Assembly (NCBI RefSeq): GCF_015711475.1
Contig: NZ_CP065027.1
Coordinates: 1,240,001-1,304,000 of the forward strand
DNA from: Actinomyces trachealis
Lineage (GTDB): Bacteria; Actinomycetota; Actinomycetes; Actinomycetales; Actinomycetaceae
Reading direction: 5' to 3'
Length of the DNA: 64,000 bases
Below are positions 53,885 to 61,581 of this stretch, one piece after another. The position numbers and the translations under genes were made by a program. A model generated the notes under the pieces. That model saw only the letters and a program-made list of their open reading frames with translations, did not search any database and was not told the origin of the DNA. Each line of letters starts with the position of its first letter. Within the stretch, counting starts at the first letter, position 1.

Positions 53885-54333
53885 TTGTCCCCGGCCGACG
53901 CGAGCGGACCGGGGTGGTAGGTCATTCGGTACTTGCCTATCTGTACCTCGTCACCGGCAGCGAGCGGCGCCATCTCGACGCGGGAGCGGTTCACGTAGGT
54001 GCCGTTGAGAGACCCGCACTCGCGTACGGCGTAGCCGCCCTCTGGGAGCTTGACGAAGACGGCATGCTTACGGGAAACAGTGACATCGTCGAGGAAAATA
54101 TCGGCCCGCGGATGCCGACCAACTGTCGTCTCCTGGGCGTCAAGGAGGAAGCGCGCGCCGGTGGTCGGGCCGTGCTGAACGATCAGGAGCGCGGTGCCCA
54201 CCGGGAGCGCCTGAATCGCGGCGAGGTCCTGGCCACTGAGGCCAGCAGGTACGTAAGCAGGCTCCGGAGCGGCGTCGACTGCCCCGAGGACCTGTGTGGA
54301 ACCCGGCTCCAGATCATTCGGCATGCTTGTCAT
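53881..54333 (-). CDS. garA: FHA-domain regulator GarA-like
   Basis: The 150-residue protein has a ~55-residue flexible N-terminus, including LEPGSTQVLG as a possible kinase target, and an FHA phosphothreonine-binding domain (TTVGRHPRADIFLDDVTVSRKHAVF, CGSLNGTYVNRSRVE). In mycobacteria GarA binds and inhibits 2-oxoglutarate and glutamate enzymes unless phosphorylated by PknG/PknB. The classical N-terminal ETTS phosphorylation motif is not obvious here. GGGGGAGG precedes the ATG. It heads the garA-ftsR-bfn-merR block. Confidence 0.88.
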   Translation of the reverse strand: MTSMPNDLEPGSTQVLGAVDAAPEPAYVPAGLSGQDLAAIQALPVGTALLIVQHGPTTGARFLLDAQETTVGRHPRADIFLDDVTVSRKHAVFVKLPEGGYAVRECGSLNGTYVNRSRVEMAPLAAGDEVQIGKYRMTYHPGPLASAGDK

Positions 54334-54473
54334 CGCGAACCTCCCCCGTTACGCCAGTGCGGATGCACTGTCTCGGGCCCAACCATAGCGGTGGGCACAC
54401 AGGCGCAGAATATCGGTTCTGTTGCTACTCTGCACGCTCCTTGACGATCACAACCACTGCTTAGAGCGCATGA

Positions 54474-55760
54474 TCAGTCTGGGAATGACGCGGCCTGACA
54501 GTGCACAGACCGTTCCAGATCACTCAGGCGCTTGCGGAGGAGATGACGAAGAGCACTGGGAGCATCCTGGTTGGCTCCCAGCCAGGAGCGAACAGTCTCC
54601 GCCTCAGCCGGACTCCCAGCATCCGGGAAGAGTCCATTGACCAAACGCGTGGCCACTTCTTGGCCCCGCTGTTCCTACAGGCTTGGCAGTGCGGCCAAGT
54701 AGCGCGGAGTAAAGGGCGCGGTTAGAAACACATGTGAGTCTGGATTGAAGTCGGAACCTGCCGGAGAAGCCTGTAGCAACCCCAGGCATCGGCGTGCCCC
54801 GGAGTACCTTCTGAGATGCCGACCAGGCTGCGGAGCACCGCGAGACGTTCTGCTTGAGGTAGGAAACGCAACGCTAGGCGTGCCTGCTGCAGAAGCTTGT
54901 CTAAGGTGGCCGTAGCGGTGGTGTCGTCCGCCTGGCTGAGTGCCGCCGTCAAAGGTCTGGCGCGCATCCTCTACGTCGTCCACGGTAGCAATGATCGGAT
55001 GGGTGGTCTCTGGACGGGAGTCCTCTCATAGGCCCAGACCTTGCGCCCGGCCGCGAAGGCCACCCGGGCGTCATTAAACTCGGTGGCTTCCGCTTGGGCC
55101 CAGGCATCCTTGTGGTTGGTCCTCGGTAAAGGTAATAGTCCTCGTTGAAGATGACGCAGCCGGGGTTCTCCATAGCGCCGATGTTGTACTCGGAAACCAG
55201 CACTGAGTCATAAGAGCCCCGAAGCCGTAGATGCGGTCGTAGAGGTCCAGACCTGCGGTGGTGACTTTGAGGAGTTCGTCGGCGTCGAGGTGCTGGGCCA
55301 GCCTCGCGCGGCAGGACCAGCTGATCAGTACGGGCCGGTCCTCTGGCCGCAGGGCGGAGCGCCACTCCCCCATGACTTGCTGCCAGGGTCCAGCTGCCAG
55401 CGCCGTCAGGTAGCTGGGCAGTGGATGAGTTGTGGTGAAACGGGCTACCTCCATCGCTGGCGCCCGCCCGGATGCCCCTGTGGAAGTGATGACGCTGTTG
55501 GACAGGAGCGCCCACCCCTGGGGTGGGTAACCGTGAGGGTGAAGGGAGCTTTGAGGTCGAGTTGTTCCAAGCAAGGCCAAGCGCCCGCTGGTGCGGCTCG
55601 ACGCACAGTGACGGCCAGCTCAGTGCGCACAGCGAAGCAGTCCTGTGCAGCCTGCGACGCGTGGGACAGATCAAGGGTGACCTCCATGGCCTCCAGGCTC
55701 AGCAACTGGGAGCGCCAGGCGCACTCCGCCCGGCTGAGGTTGCGGGCGACATGAGTCGTA
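54474..55760 (-). pseudogene. pepN: Aminopeptidase N pseudogene, frameshifted and lacking the zinc site
   Basis: Fragments in three frames follow PepN order: NLSRAECAWRSQLLSLEAMEVTLDL (~55740), WALLSNSVITSTGASG, FTTTHPLPSYLTALAAGPW, LISWSCRARLAQHLDADELL, VLVSEYNIGAMENPGCVIFN (exopeptidase motif), DARVAFAAGRKVWAYER, DDVEDARQTFDG, LDKLLQQARLALRFLPQAERL and VNGLFPDAGSPAE...SDLER (54474 end). The HExxH zinc region after GAMEN is missing, and roughly 400 residues are gone between QTFDG and the C-terminal helices. About 1.3 kb remains of a ~2.5-kb gene. Not functional. Confidence 0.88.
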
Positions 55761-55871
55761 CCGGTCGGCTGTCCAACCCGCTGTTGAACTTGGGGGCTGA
55801 CTTGACATGGGCGCATCCTGTGAAGTTCCTCCCCGCCTGTGGATAACTCGAGGCGGTAGTGCTCACACCGC

Positions 55872-55877
55872 TACGCT
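55872..55877 (+). promoter_or_regulatory. -10 box TACGCT of the secreted nuclease gene (leaderless)
   Basis: TACGCT is 6 nt before GTG 55884, with no ribosome site. Confidence 0.55.
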
Positions 55878-55883
55878 CAGCTG

Positions 55884-56834
55884 GTGAGTTCATTCCATCC
55901 CTTAGCAGCCTGGTTGGCAGGAGTGGCGCTACTGCTTCCGACCCCGCTCGCTGGTGCTGAGGACGCCGTGGCCACCCCGTCTTCCGCCGAGCTCTTGAGC
56001 GTCATGGAAGCACTCGGAGCGTTGGACTCATTGCCTACGGATTCCCCTGCACCGGAATCCTGGGACGGTGTCGGCGGCCGCAAAGGCTGGTTTGGGGAGT
56101 CATGGGCTGACGTGGACCACAACGGCTGCGACACCCGTAATGACATCCTGGGACGTGACCTGGTGGACGCCGACTACTCCCGCGCCGAGGGACTGCAGGG
56201 CCGGGAAGAAGGACGTGGTCAGGGCGCTTTCGTCTGTCGTGATGCGACCGTCTGGAAGGGCCACCTACACGACCCTTACACCGGTGCTGAAGTGGAGTAT
56301 CAGCGGGGTGAGGGGACTTCCCCTGCGGTGCAGATTGACCACGTGGTACCGCTCAACTACCTGTATGCGCATGGAGCCTGGCAGTGGGACGCACGGCGGC
56401 GCGTACTCGCGGCCAACGATCCCCTGAATCTGCTGGCCGTGGAAGGCCAGGCCAACCAGGACAAGAGCAACTGTGGTCCAGCCACCTGCCCTTCCGGCAC
56501 CACCGCGCACGGCACGTGGCGCACGGAGTCTGGACGCGGTTGGTGGCCACCACGTCAGGAGTTCCACTGTGAGTACGCGGCTCGCTTCGTCTCGGTGGCC
56601 TCCGCATACCAGCTCGGTCTGCCTGCGGCAGACCGGGAAGCACTGCGAGACACTCTCACCGACTGCGCTGCTGGTGGCAACGGCACAGGTGCCAGTAGTG
56701 CCTCTGAGGCTGTGCGGGCTGTTGACCGGAGCCTCCAGCGGCTCTGGGAGGACCCGATGCTGCTGGGGATGCTCCTGGCTGGACTGCTGCTTGTAGGTGC
56801 GGGACTGGTGATCTGGCCTCGCAGGCGGTACTAA
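55884..56834 (+). CDS. Secreted, membrane-anchored HNH nuclease (DUF1524/GmrSD C-terminal type)
   Basis: The 316-residue protein has a signal peptide (WLAGVALLLPTPLAGA, residues 9-24), a nuclease domain with RNDILGRDL, QIDHVVPLNYLYAHGAWQW (catalytic His in DHVVPL) and NDPLNLLAVEGQANQDKSN, paired cysteines (C118/C197-like CGPATCPSG), and a C-terminal membrane helix (MLLGMLLAGLLLVGAGLVIWPRRRY). Free domains of this type are common secreted nucleases in actinobacteria; anchoring by a C-terminal helix, without an LPxTG motif, would keep it on the outer face of the membrane. Role likely nucleotide scavenging or competition. Confidence 0.85.
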   Translation: MSSFHPLAAWLAGVALLLPTPLAGAEDAVATPSSAELLSVMEALGALDSLPTDSPAPESWDGVGGRKGWFGESWADVDHNGCDTRNDILGRDLVDADYSRAEGLQGREEGRGQGAFVCRDATVWKGHLHDPYTGAEVEYQRGEGTSPAVQIDHVVPLNYLYAHGAWQWDARRRVLAANDPLNLLAVEGQANQDKSNCGPATCPSGTTAHGTWRTESGRGWWPPRQEFHCEYAARFVSVASAYQLGLPAADREALRDTLTDCAAGGNGTGASSASEAVRAVDRSLQRLWEDPMLLGMLLAGLLLVGAGLVIWPRRRY

Positions 56835-56850
56835 CCGGCGTCTGAGTTCT

Positions 56851-56856
56851 TAGGAT
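56851..56856 (+). promoter_or_regulatory. -10 box TAGGAT of the S4-domain gene (leaderless)
   Basis: TAGGAT is 6 nt before ATG 56863, with no ribosome site. Confidence 0.55.
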
Positions 56857-56862
56857 CAGGCC

Positions 56863-57306
56863 ATGGCAGAAAGCTTAAGGAAAAGCGGTGTGGGAAGCGG
56901 CGGGCCGACGTCGGCGCGGGTGGACGTCTGGCTGTGGAGCGTGCGGCAACTCAAGTCGCGTTCGGCGGCGACGGCGGCCTGCAAGGCCGGGCACGTGCGG
57001 ATCAACGGTGAGCCAGCCAAGCCTGCGCAGCATGTGAGTGTGGGAGACGAGGTGCGTCTGCGGGTGGAGGGATTCGACCGGTTCCTACGGGTGGAGGGCA
57101 TCTTGGTGAAGCGGGTGGGGGCGCCGGTGGCACAACGCTGCTACACGGACTTCTCACCACCTCGCCCCTCACCTTTGGATGCTCCGGTAGCGATCATCCG
57201 CGCGCGGGGCGCGGGCCGTCCTACCAAGAAGGAACGCCGCCAGCTGGACGCGTTGATGGGTGGCGGCAGGCACCAGGATCTCTCATCCCGCTGGGATGAC
57301 GACTGA
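56863..57306 (+). CDS. S4-domain RNA-binding protein (Hsp15/HslR-like)
   Basis: The 147-residue protein has an S4 domain (ARVDVWLWSVRQLKSRSAATAACKAGHVRINGEPAKPAQHVSVGDEVRLRV, residues ~17-67), then RVEGILVKRVGAPVAQRCYTDFSP and a basic tail RARGAGRPTKKERRQLDAL. This matches Hsp15-type proteins, which bind stalled 50S subunits carrying peptidyl-tRNA. Exact role in actinobacteria is not established. Confidence 0.88.
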   Translation: MAESLRKSGVGSGGPTSARVDVWLWSVRQLKSRSAATAACKAGHVRINGEPAKPAQHVSVGDEVRLRVEGFDRFLRVEGILVKRVGAPVAQRCYTDFSPPRPSPLDAPVAIIRARGAGRPTKKERRQLDALMGGGRHQDLSSRWDDD

Positions 57307-57420
57307 GGAATCTGCGATTTAACGGCGATTCTTGCTCCAGTGCACAGCTCCTGTGGGACATCACATCCCGGTAAATGCCATGCAGTCCAGTTTCGAGTCG
57401 TGAGGACCGCACATCACGGG

Positions 57421-57426
57421 TAGCGT
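57421..57426 (+). promoter_or_regulatory. -10 box TAGCGT of the P-loop kinase gene (leaderless)
   Basis: TAGCGT is 7 nt before ATG 57434, with no ribosome site. Confidence 0.5.
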
Positions 57427-57433
57427 TATCAAC

Positions 57434-57958
57434 ATGGAATCGTGCTTGATCGTCATTTGCGGATTGCCAGCCACGGGCAAGACGACGGTGGCCCGTCTGA
57501 TCGTTGAGGATCTGAAGGCGGCCTACCTGCGGGTGGACACGATCGAGACCGCTATCGCCCGGGCTCAGCACCGACGCACCCTCATTACGGGGGGAGAGGG
57601 TTATGAGGTGGCCTACCACCTGGCTGCCGACCAGCTACGCCTGAGCCTTGACGTGGTAGTTGAGTGCGTCAACCCGATCCAGGTGACCCGCGAGGCCTGG
57701 CTGGAGGTGGCGCGCCGCTGCAACGTCAAACTGTTGGAGGTTGAGCTGGTCTGTTCTGACCTAGAGGAGCACCGCCACCGTCTGGAGAACCGCACGCTCG
57801 ACGTCGTCGGCATGCGCAATCCCTCCTGGCAGGAGGTGCAGGACCGCGAGTACGAGCCATGGCACCGTAAGCACCTTCAGTTGGACACCGCCAGACTGCG
57901 GCCGTCAGAGTCTGCTGAGCGAATCATCACCCACATGAGCCGCCTGGGAGTCTTCTAG
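57434..57958 (+). CDS. AAA/P-loop small kinase-like protein
   Basis: The 174-residue protein has a Walker A LIVICGLPATGKTTVARLI (residues 5-23), RVDTIE (Walker B-like Asp) and a lid with Arg/His-rich EEHRHRLENR, as in gluconate/shikimate-kinase-like or zeta-toxin-like P-loop kinases (PF13671 type). The substrate is unknown. No antitoxin-like partner is beside it. TAGCGT 7 nt before the ATG suggests a leaderless mRNA. Confidence 0.8.
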   Translation: MESCLIVICGLPATGKTTVARLIVEDLKAAYLRVDTIETAIARAQHRRTLITGGEGYEVAYHLAADQLRLSLDVVVECVNPIQVTREAWLEVARRCNVKLLEVELVCSDLEEHRHRLENRTLDVVGMRNPSWQEVQDREYEPWHRKHLQLDTARLRPSESAERIITHMSRLGVF

Positions 57959-58113
57959 GGCGCCTTCACAGTCCGACGGCGGCAACTTGACGGAGTCTGG
58001 ACGGCGTTGGGGCTGAGTAAGGTGCGCCTGGAGACACTCGGGCAGCACTCCGCGGCATCCTCACCCCGCCCGCTAACCCCGATTGAAGGCAAGCTGAGGA
58101 TCACAGGCCCATC

Positions 58114-58686
58114 ATGTTATCCATGCGAGTAGAACTTGTACTTGGAGACATAACCACCCAACAGGTGGACGCCATTGTCAATGCCGCCAACTCGGGGCTC
58201 CTAGGCGGCGGTGGCGTTGACGGTGCGATCCACCACGCCGCGGGGCCGGAGCTTTTGCGCGCGTGCCGAGAGCTTCGGCGCACGACTCTCCCAGACGGCC
58301 TGCCTGTGGGGCAGGCCGTAGCCACCCCTGGTTTCAACCTGCCCGCCAGGTGGGTGGTCCACACTGTTGGACCAAACCGAGATGCAGGTGAGACGGAGTC
58401 GGCACTGCTGCGCTCAGCCTTTCTTCGCTCTCTGGAATGCGCGGCGGCGCTTGGCTGCCGCAGCGTGGCCTTGCCTGCTGTCTCCGCTGGCGTCTATGGC
58501 TGGGGCGCCGACGCCGTCGCCAGTGAGGCCATTGCGGCAACCAAGCAGTTTGCGGAGAGCACAGGGGCCAATGGAGGCAGCGTAGGCGTGGTACGCTTCG
58601 TGCTCTTTAGCGCCACCCTACTTGATGCTTTCGTCGCCGCTCAGAAGCGGCTGTGGCCACAGACCAGCCTCGAACAGAGCGAATAA
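58114..58686 (+). CDS. Macrodomain protein (O-acetyl-ADP-ribose deacetylase-like)
   Basis: The 190-residue protein is a full macrodomain: VELVLGDITTQQVDAIVNAANSGLLGGGGVDGAIHHAAG (ADP-ribose binding Asp and Asn), LPARWVVHTVGP, and LPAVSAGVYGWGADAVASEA. This is the YmdB/MacroD type that removes acetyl or ADP-ribose groups. ATG at 58114 or 58123 may be the start. No ADP-ribosyltransferase or NADAR gene is adjacent, so the biological substrate is unclear. Confidence 0.9.
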   Translation: MLSMRVELVLGDITTQQVDAIVNAANSGLLGGGGVDGAIHHAAGPELLRACRELRRTTLPDGLPVGQAVATPGFNLPARWVVHTVGPNRDAGETESALLRSAFLRSLECAAALGCRSVALPAVSAGVYGWGADAVASEAIAATKQFAESTGANGGSVGVVRFVLFSATLLDAFVAAQKRLWPQTSLEQSE

Positions 58687-58765
58687 CCGATCGGGGGTAA
58701 CAGAGACGCAAAGTTCGATTATCAGCATGTGCGAAGAACAAATATCCTATTAGAAAGGAACAGTG

Positions 58766-59230
58766 ATGGACGTTATTGACAACGGCCCTCAGCCAAACGC
58801 CTTCGATATCGAGGCGGCCACAACCGAGAACGACACCTACCGCACTGTCGCATGGACCGGTCGCTACCTTCAGGTCACTCTGATGTCCATCCCGGTGGGC
58901 GAGTCCATCGGACTGGAGGTCCACCCCGAGACAGACCAGTTCCTGCGCATCGACGCAGGAAAGGGACGCTGCGTAATGGGGTCGGCCGAGGACAAGTTGA
59001 CCTTCAAACAGGAGGTTGCGGACGGCTGGTCCATACAGGTTCCGGCCGGCACCTGGCATGACGTGATCAACACGGGTGACGAACCCCTCAAGCTCTACAC
59101 CATCTACGCGCCCGTGCACCACGCCCAGGGCATCGTGCAGGAGACCGCTGCCATCGCCGAGGCTGATGAAGAGGCGGGCCGCGACGAGCCACCCACATGG
59201 ACCGTACAGCCTGAAGATGCCGGACACTGA
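58766..59230 (+). CDS. Cupin-domain protein
   Basis: The 154-residue protein has a single cupin barrel: GESIGLEVHPETDQFLRIDAGKGRCVMG (motif 1, metal-binding His/Glu) and IQVPAGTWHDVINTGDEPLKLYTIYAP (motif 2, His). It resembles conserved small cupins with unknown substrate in many bacteria. ATG 58766 has AAGGA 6 nt upstream; GTG 58763 is one codon earlier. A strong terminator follows. Confidence 0.87.
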   Translation: MDVIDNGPQPNAFDIEAATTENDTYRTVAWTGRYLQVTLMSIPVGESIGLEVHPETDQFLRIDAGKGRCVMGSAEDKLTFKQEVADGWSIQVPAGTWHDVINTGDEPLKLYTIYAPVHHAQGIVQETAAIAEADEEAGRDEPPTWTVQPEDAGH

Positions 59231-59253
59231 CCACTTGACCACCGGTCTGATAA

Positions 59254-59291
59254 GGGGCTCTGAGGTGCTCATACCAGCACCTCAGAGCCCC
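59254..59291 (+). terminator. 16-bp perfect hairpin after the cupin gene
   Basis: GGGGCTCTGAGGTGCT (59254-59269) pairs perfectly with 59276-59291 around a 6-nt loop. Confidence 0.88.
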
Positions 59292-59402
59292 TCCAGTTTC
59301 CCGCAGGCTGGATTGCTTGCGGACTTTGCGGACCGTTGGACACTCAGCACAGTTTGTGTCATGCAACGAGATTTTTATAGGTGTCACGGTTAGCCTGGCG
59401 GT

Positions 59403-59480
59403 ATGACGTCCCTGTCCATCATCACCACCGTGCCCATGGTAGGAGCGACCCCCACCAAGCCCTCAGGCGGTGAGGCATGA
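59403..59480 (+). CDS. Possible 25-residue leader peptide upstream of the pentapeptide gene
   Basis: ATG at 59403 starts a 26-codon frame (MTSLSIITTVPM... to KPSGGEA) whose TGA overlaps the ATG of the next gene as ATGA at 59477-59480. Such overlap usually means coupled translation. No clear ribosome site precedes it, and no family is recognised, so coding is uncertain. Confidence 0.35.
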   Translation: MTSLSIITTVPMVGATPTKPSGGEA

Positions 59481-60805
59481 CCCAGCAAGAGCAGACCGCT
59501 CCGGTCGAGTCCACCACTAAGACTGTTCAGTTGCAGAAGGTCGGCGAGTGGTCGCGGCAGGCCGCGAAGGCCACCCGCACGGCTTGGTCAAAGGCCGCGC
59601 ACCAAGTGGGTGAAGAGATTAGCCCCGCCTGGAAGCAACGGCCAAGGCTCTCCTCATTGGGCCGTTCCGTGGTGGTCTGGCTCGGAATCGCTGCACTGGT
59701 CTTCACTGCACTGGGATGGTTCTGGGGCGAGCCGAAACGAGGATTCCTAAGCCGTCTGTCCTCTTTCTGGAGCGGGGCCTCCTTCAATGACGCGGCGCCA
59801 GGCCTGCGGGTCATCGCAGCGCTTCTGACCATACTCACGATGTGTGCCGTGGCTCTGGTAGTCATCACCTTCCGAGAGCGCGCCGCGGCGGAGAGGCGTG
59901 AGTCCGAGGTACGGCTGACGACCTTGGTGGAGCAGTTGGGGTCTGCCTCACCGCAGGTGCGCATCGCTGCCGTGTACGGGCTGGCTGAGGTAGCGGACAC
60001 CCAGGGAGGTGCCATGCGCCAGCATGTGGTGGACCTGCTCTGCGGTTACCTACGCACCGAGCGGGGCTCGTGGCATGACGTTCCTGCCACTGCTGGCTCA
60101 AGGAGGGCGCGGACAGCCAGACGTTTCATCTCTGAGGATGCTGCAGTGGAGTCCACGGTCCTACATGTTCTGGCGCAGCACCTGCGTCAGGGCCGGGATG
60201 AGGCGAGCGAAGGCTTGGAGGTGGCTCAAGAGCTTGAGGACAGTCGTTTGTGGTGCGACTGCAGGTTCGATCTCCACGGTGCGGTGCTGAGCATCGCTGT
60301 GCCTTTCAGAGGCTTGACATTCATGGCTCCGGTGGACCTGAGCGGGGTTGTGTTCAACACCGAGGCTGATTTCTCTGCGACGCATTTCGCTGAGAAGGCT
60401 GACTTCCAAAGAGCCGTTTTCAAATCCGCAGCGGTCTTCCGAGGGGCAAGCTTTGGGCGCCTGGCGGACTTCTCCTCTGCAACCTTCGCTCATGAGGCAG
60501 TGTTCTCGGCAGCAACATTCAACTGGTTCGCGAACTTCAAGAACGCGACCTTCCTGGACGCGGTGGCCTTCCAGCAAAGCTTCTTGCGTAACTCCGACGG
60601 CTTCACCGGCGCGGTCTTCAACCGTGCCGTCAAGGACAAGTGTCGGGTACGTTTCGCGCTGCGCGACTCCAACCAGTTCCAGGACCCTACCGGCCTACCC
60701 TTCGGCTCCCGCTGGGTCCGTTTTGAACGCAGTGGGAGTCCGGTAGCGGTTCCGCCAGTGGGTGGTTCCTTGGACTACGACAGTACAGCAGACGCTGACA
60801 GCTGA
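59477..60805 (+). CDS. Membrane-anchored pentapeptide-repeat protein
   Basis: The 442-residue protein has a charged N-terminal stretch, two membrane helices (VVVWLGIAALVFTALGWFW, ~65-83; VIAALLTILTMCAVALVVITF, ~112-132), a helical region with one HEAT-like motif (VRIAAVYGLAEVAD), and pentapeptide repeats from about residue 268 to 385 (LSGVVF, ADFSATHF, ADFQRAVF, AVFRGASF, ADFSSATF, AVFSAATF, ANFKNATF). The repeats form a right-handed beta helix facing the cytoplasm. Proteins of this layout are common but uncharacterised in actinobacteria. ATG 59477 overlaps a short upstream ORF. Confidence 0.85.
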   Translation: MTQQEQTAPVESTTKTVQLQKVGEWSRQAAKATRTAWSKAAHQVGEEISPAWKQRPRLSSLGRSVVVWLGIAALVFTALGWFWGEPKRGFLSRLSSFWSGASFNDAAPGLRVIAALLTILTMCAVALVVITFRERAAAERRESEVRLTTLVEQLGSASPQVRIAAVYGLAEVADTQGGAMRQHVVDLLCGYLRTERGSWHDVPATAGSRRARTARRFISEDAAVESTVLHVLAQHLRQGRDEASEGLEVAQELEDSRLWCDCRFDLHGAVLSIAVPFRGLTFMAPVDLSGVVFNTEADFSATHFAEKADFQRAVFKSAAVFRGASFGRLADFSSATFAHEAVFSAATFNWFANFKNATFLDAVAFQQSFLRNSDGFTGAVFNRAVKDKCRVRFALRDSNQFQDPTGLPFGSRWVRFERSGSPVAVPPVGGSLDYDSTADADS

Positions 60806-60965
60806 TTTACCGACTCCTTGCAGCAGGGTGGCCCAAGTTTCGACTGTGCCACCCTGTGGCTGTTTGGTATAGCCGTGGCAGCTCGGCGCGGTGCTTCTTG
60901 CGGTGCACTCAGGCGCGGTCTGTTGTTCCTCATTTCAACATAGGATCGCCCCGTCAACGACGAAT

Positions 60966-60994
60966 CCCGGAACCTCAATCGTTGAGATTCCGGG
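60966..60994 (-). terminator. Hairpin terminator of tRNA-Pro
   Basis: CCCGGAA-C-CTCAA (60966-60978) pairs with TTGAG-A-TTCCGGG (60982-60994), one mismatch, just after the 3' end of the leftward tRNA. Confidence 0.75.
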
Positions 60995-61001
60995 CAAATC
61001 G

Positions 61002-61075
<74 letters not shown>

Positions 61076-61224
61076 TTGCCTCACGGAGCAGATCCGCTCG
61101 GAACGACTAAAACCCTAGCCCACGGTACCGCCCGTACTGAAATCGACCACTCGTGAACCCTGTCACCAGGGCACCAGCCGCCGCTGCGCAGCGCGCAAAG
61201 TCGGCCAACACCCCAGCGAACACA

Positions 61225-61536
61225 TCAGACGGTCTCGTTCCAGGCGCGTACGCCGCCTTCGAGGTTGATCAACTCGCCCTTAAACCCAGCGTCGCATAGC
61301 GCCACGATAGCCCGTTTGGAGCGGGTGCCACCGGCACAGTGCACGATGGTCTCCTTGGATGGGTCAAGCTCTCCCATCCGCTGGACCACCTGAGCTAGCG
61401 GGATGCGCAGGGAGCCGTCGATGGCGGTAGCCGCCACCTCGTCGGGCTCACGTACGTCCAGCAGCGTGTAGCTGCTGCCCGGCGTCTCACCTGCCTGCAC
61501 GAGGGCGCGCAACTCCGCCACAGTCATCTCCTTCAT
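61225..61536 (-). CDS. Rhodanese-domain protein
   Basis: The 103-residue single-domain rhodanese has the CH2A-like LLDVREPDEVAATAIDGSLRIPLAQV and the active-site loop VHCAGGTRSKRA with catalytic Cys, then GVRAW. It is likely a cytoplasmic sulfur carrier or transferase. AAAGGA lies 6 nt before the ATG. It follows pgi on the same strand at 45 bp downstream of... the pgi stop lies to its right, so it is the preceding gene on the opposite end; the two are not clearly one operon. Confidence 0.88.
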   Translation of the reverse strand: MKEMTVAELRALVQAGETPGSSYTLLDVREPDEVAATAIDGSLRIPLAQVVQRMGELDPSKETIVHCAGGTRSKRAIVALCDAGFKGELINLEGGVRAWNETV

Positions 61537-61581
61537 ACCTGTTCCTTTCTCACAGTGAGTGTCGGGTGGGTGACGTCGTCG

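Noticed and set aside
57434..59230. Defence island (P-loop kinase, macrodomain, cupin)
   Set aside because: The three genes have separate signals and no toxin, ADP-ribosyltransferase, nuclease effector or conserved pairing. Together with the hsdM remnant and MazEF pair they do not form a known or coherent system.
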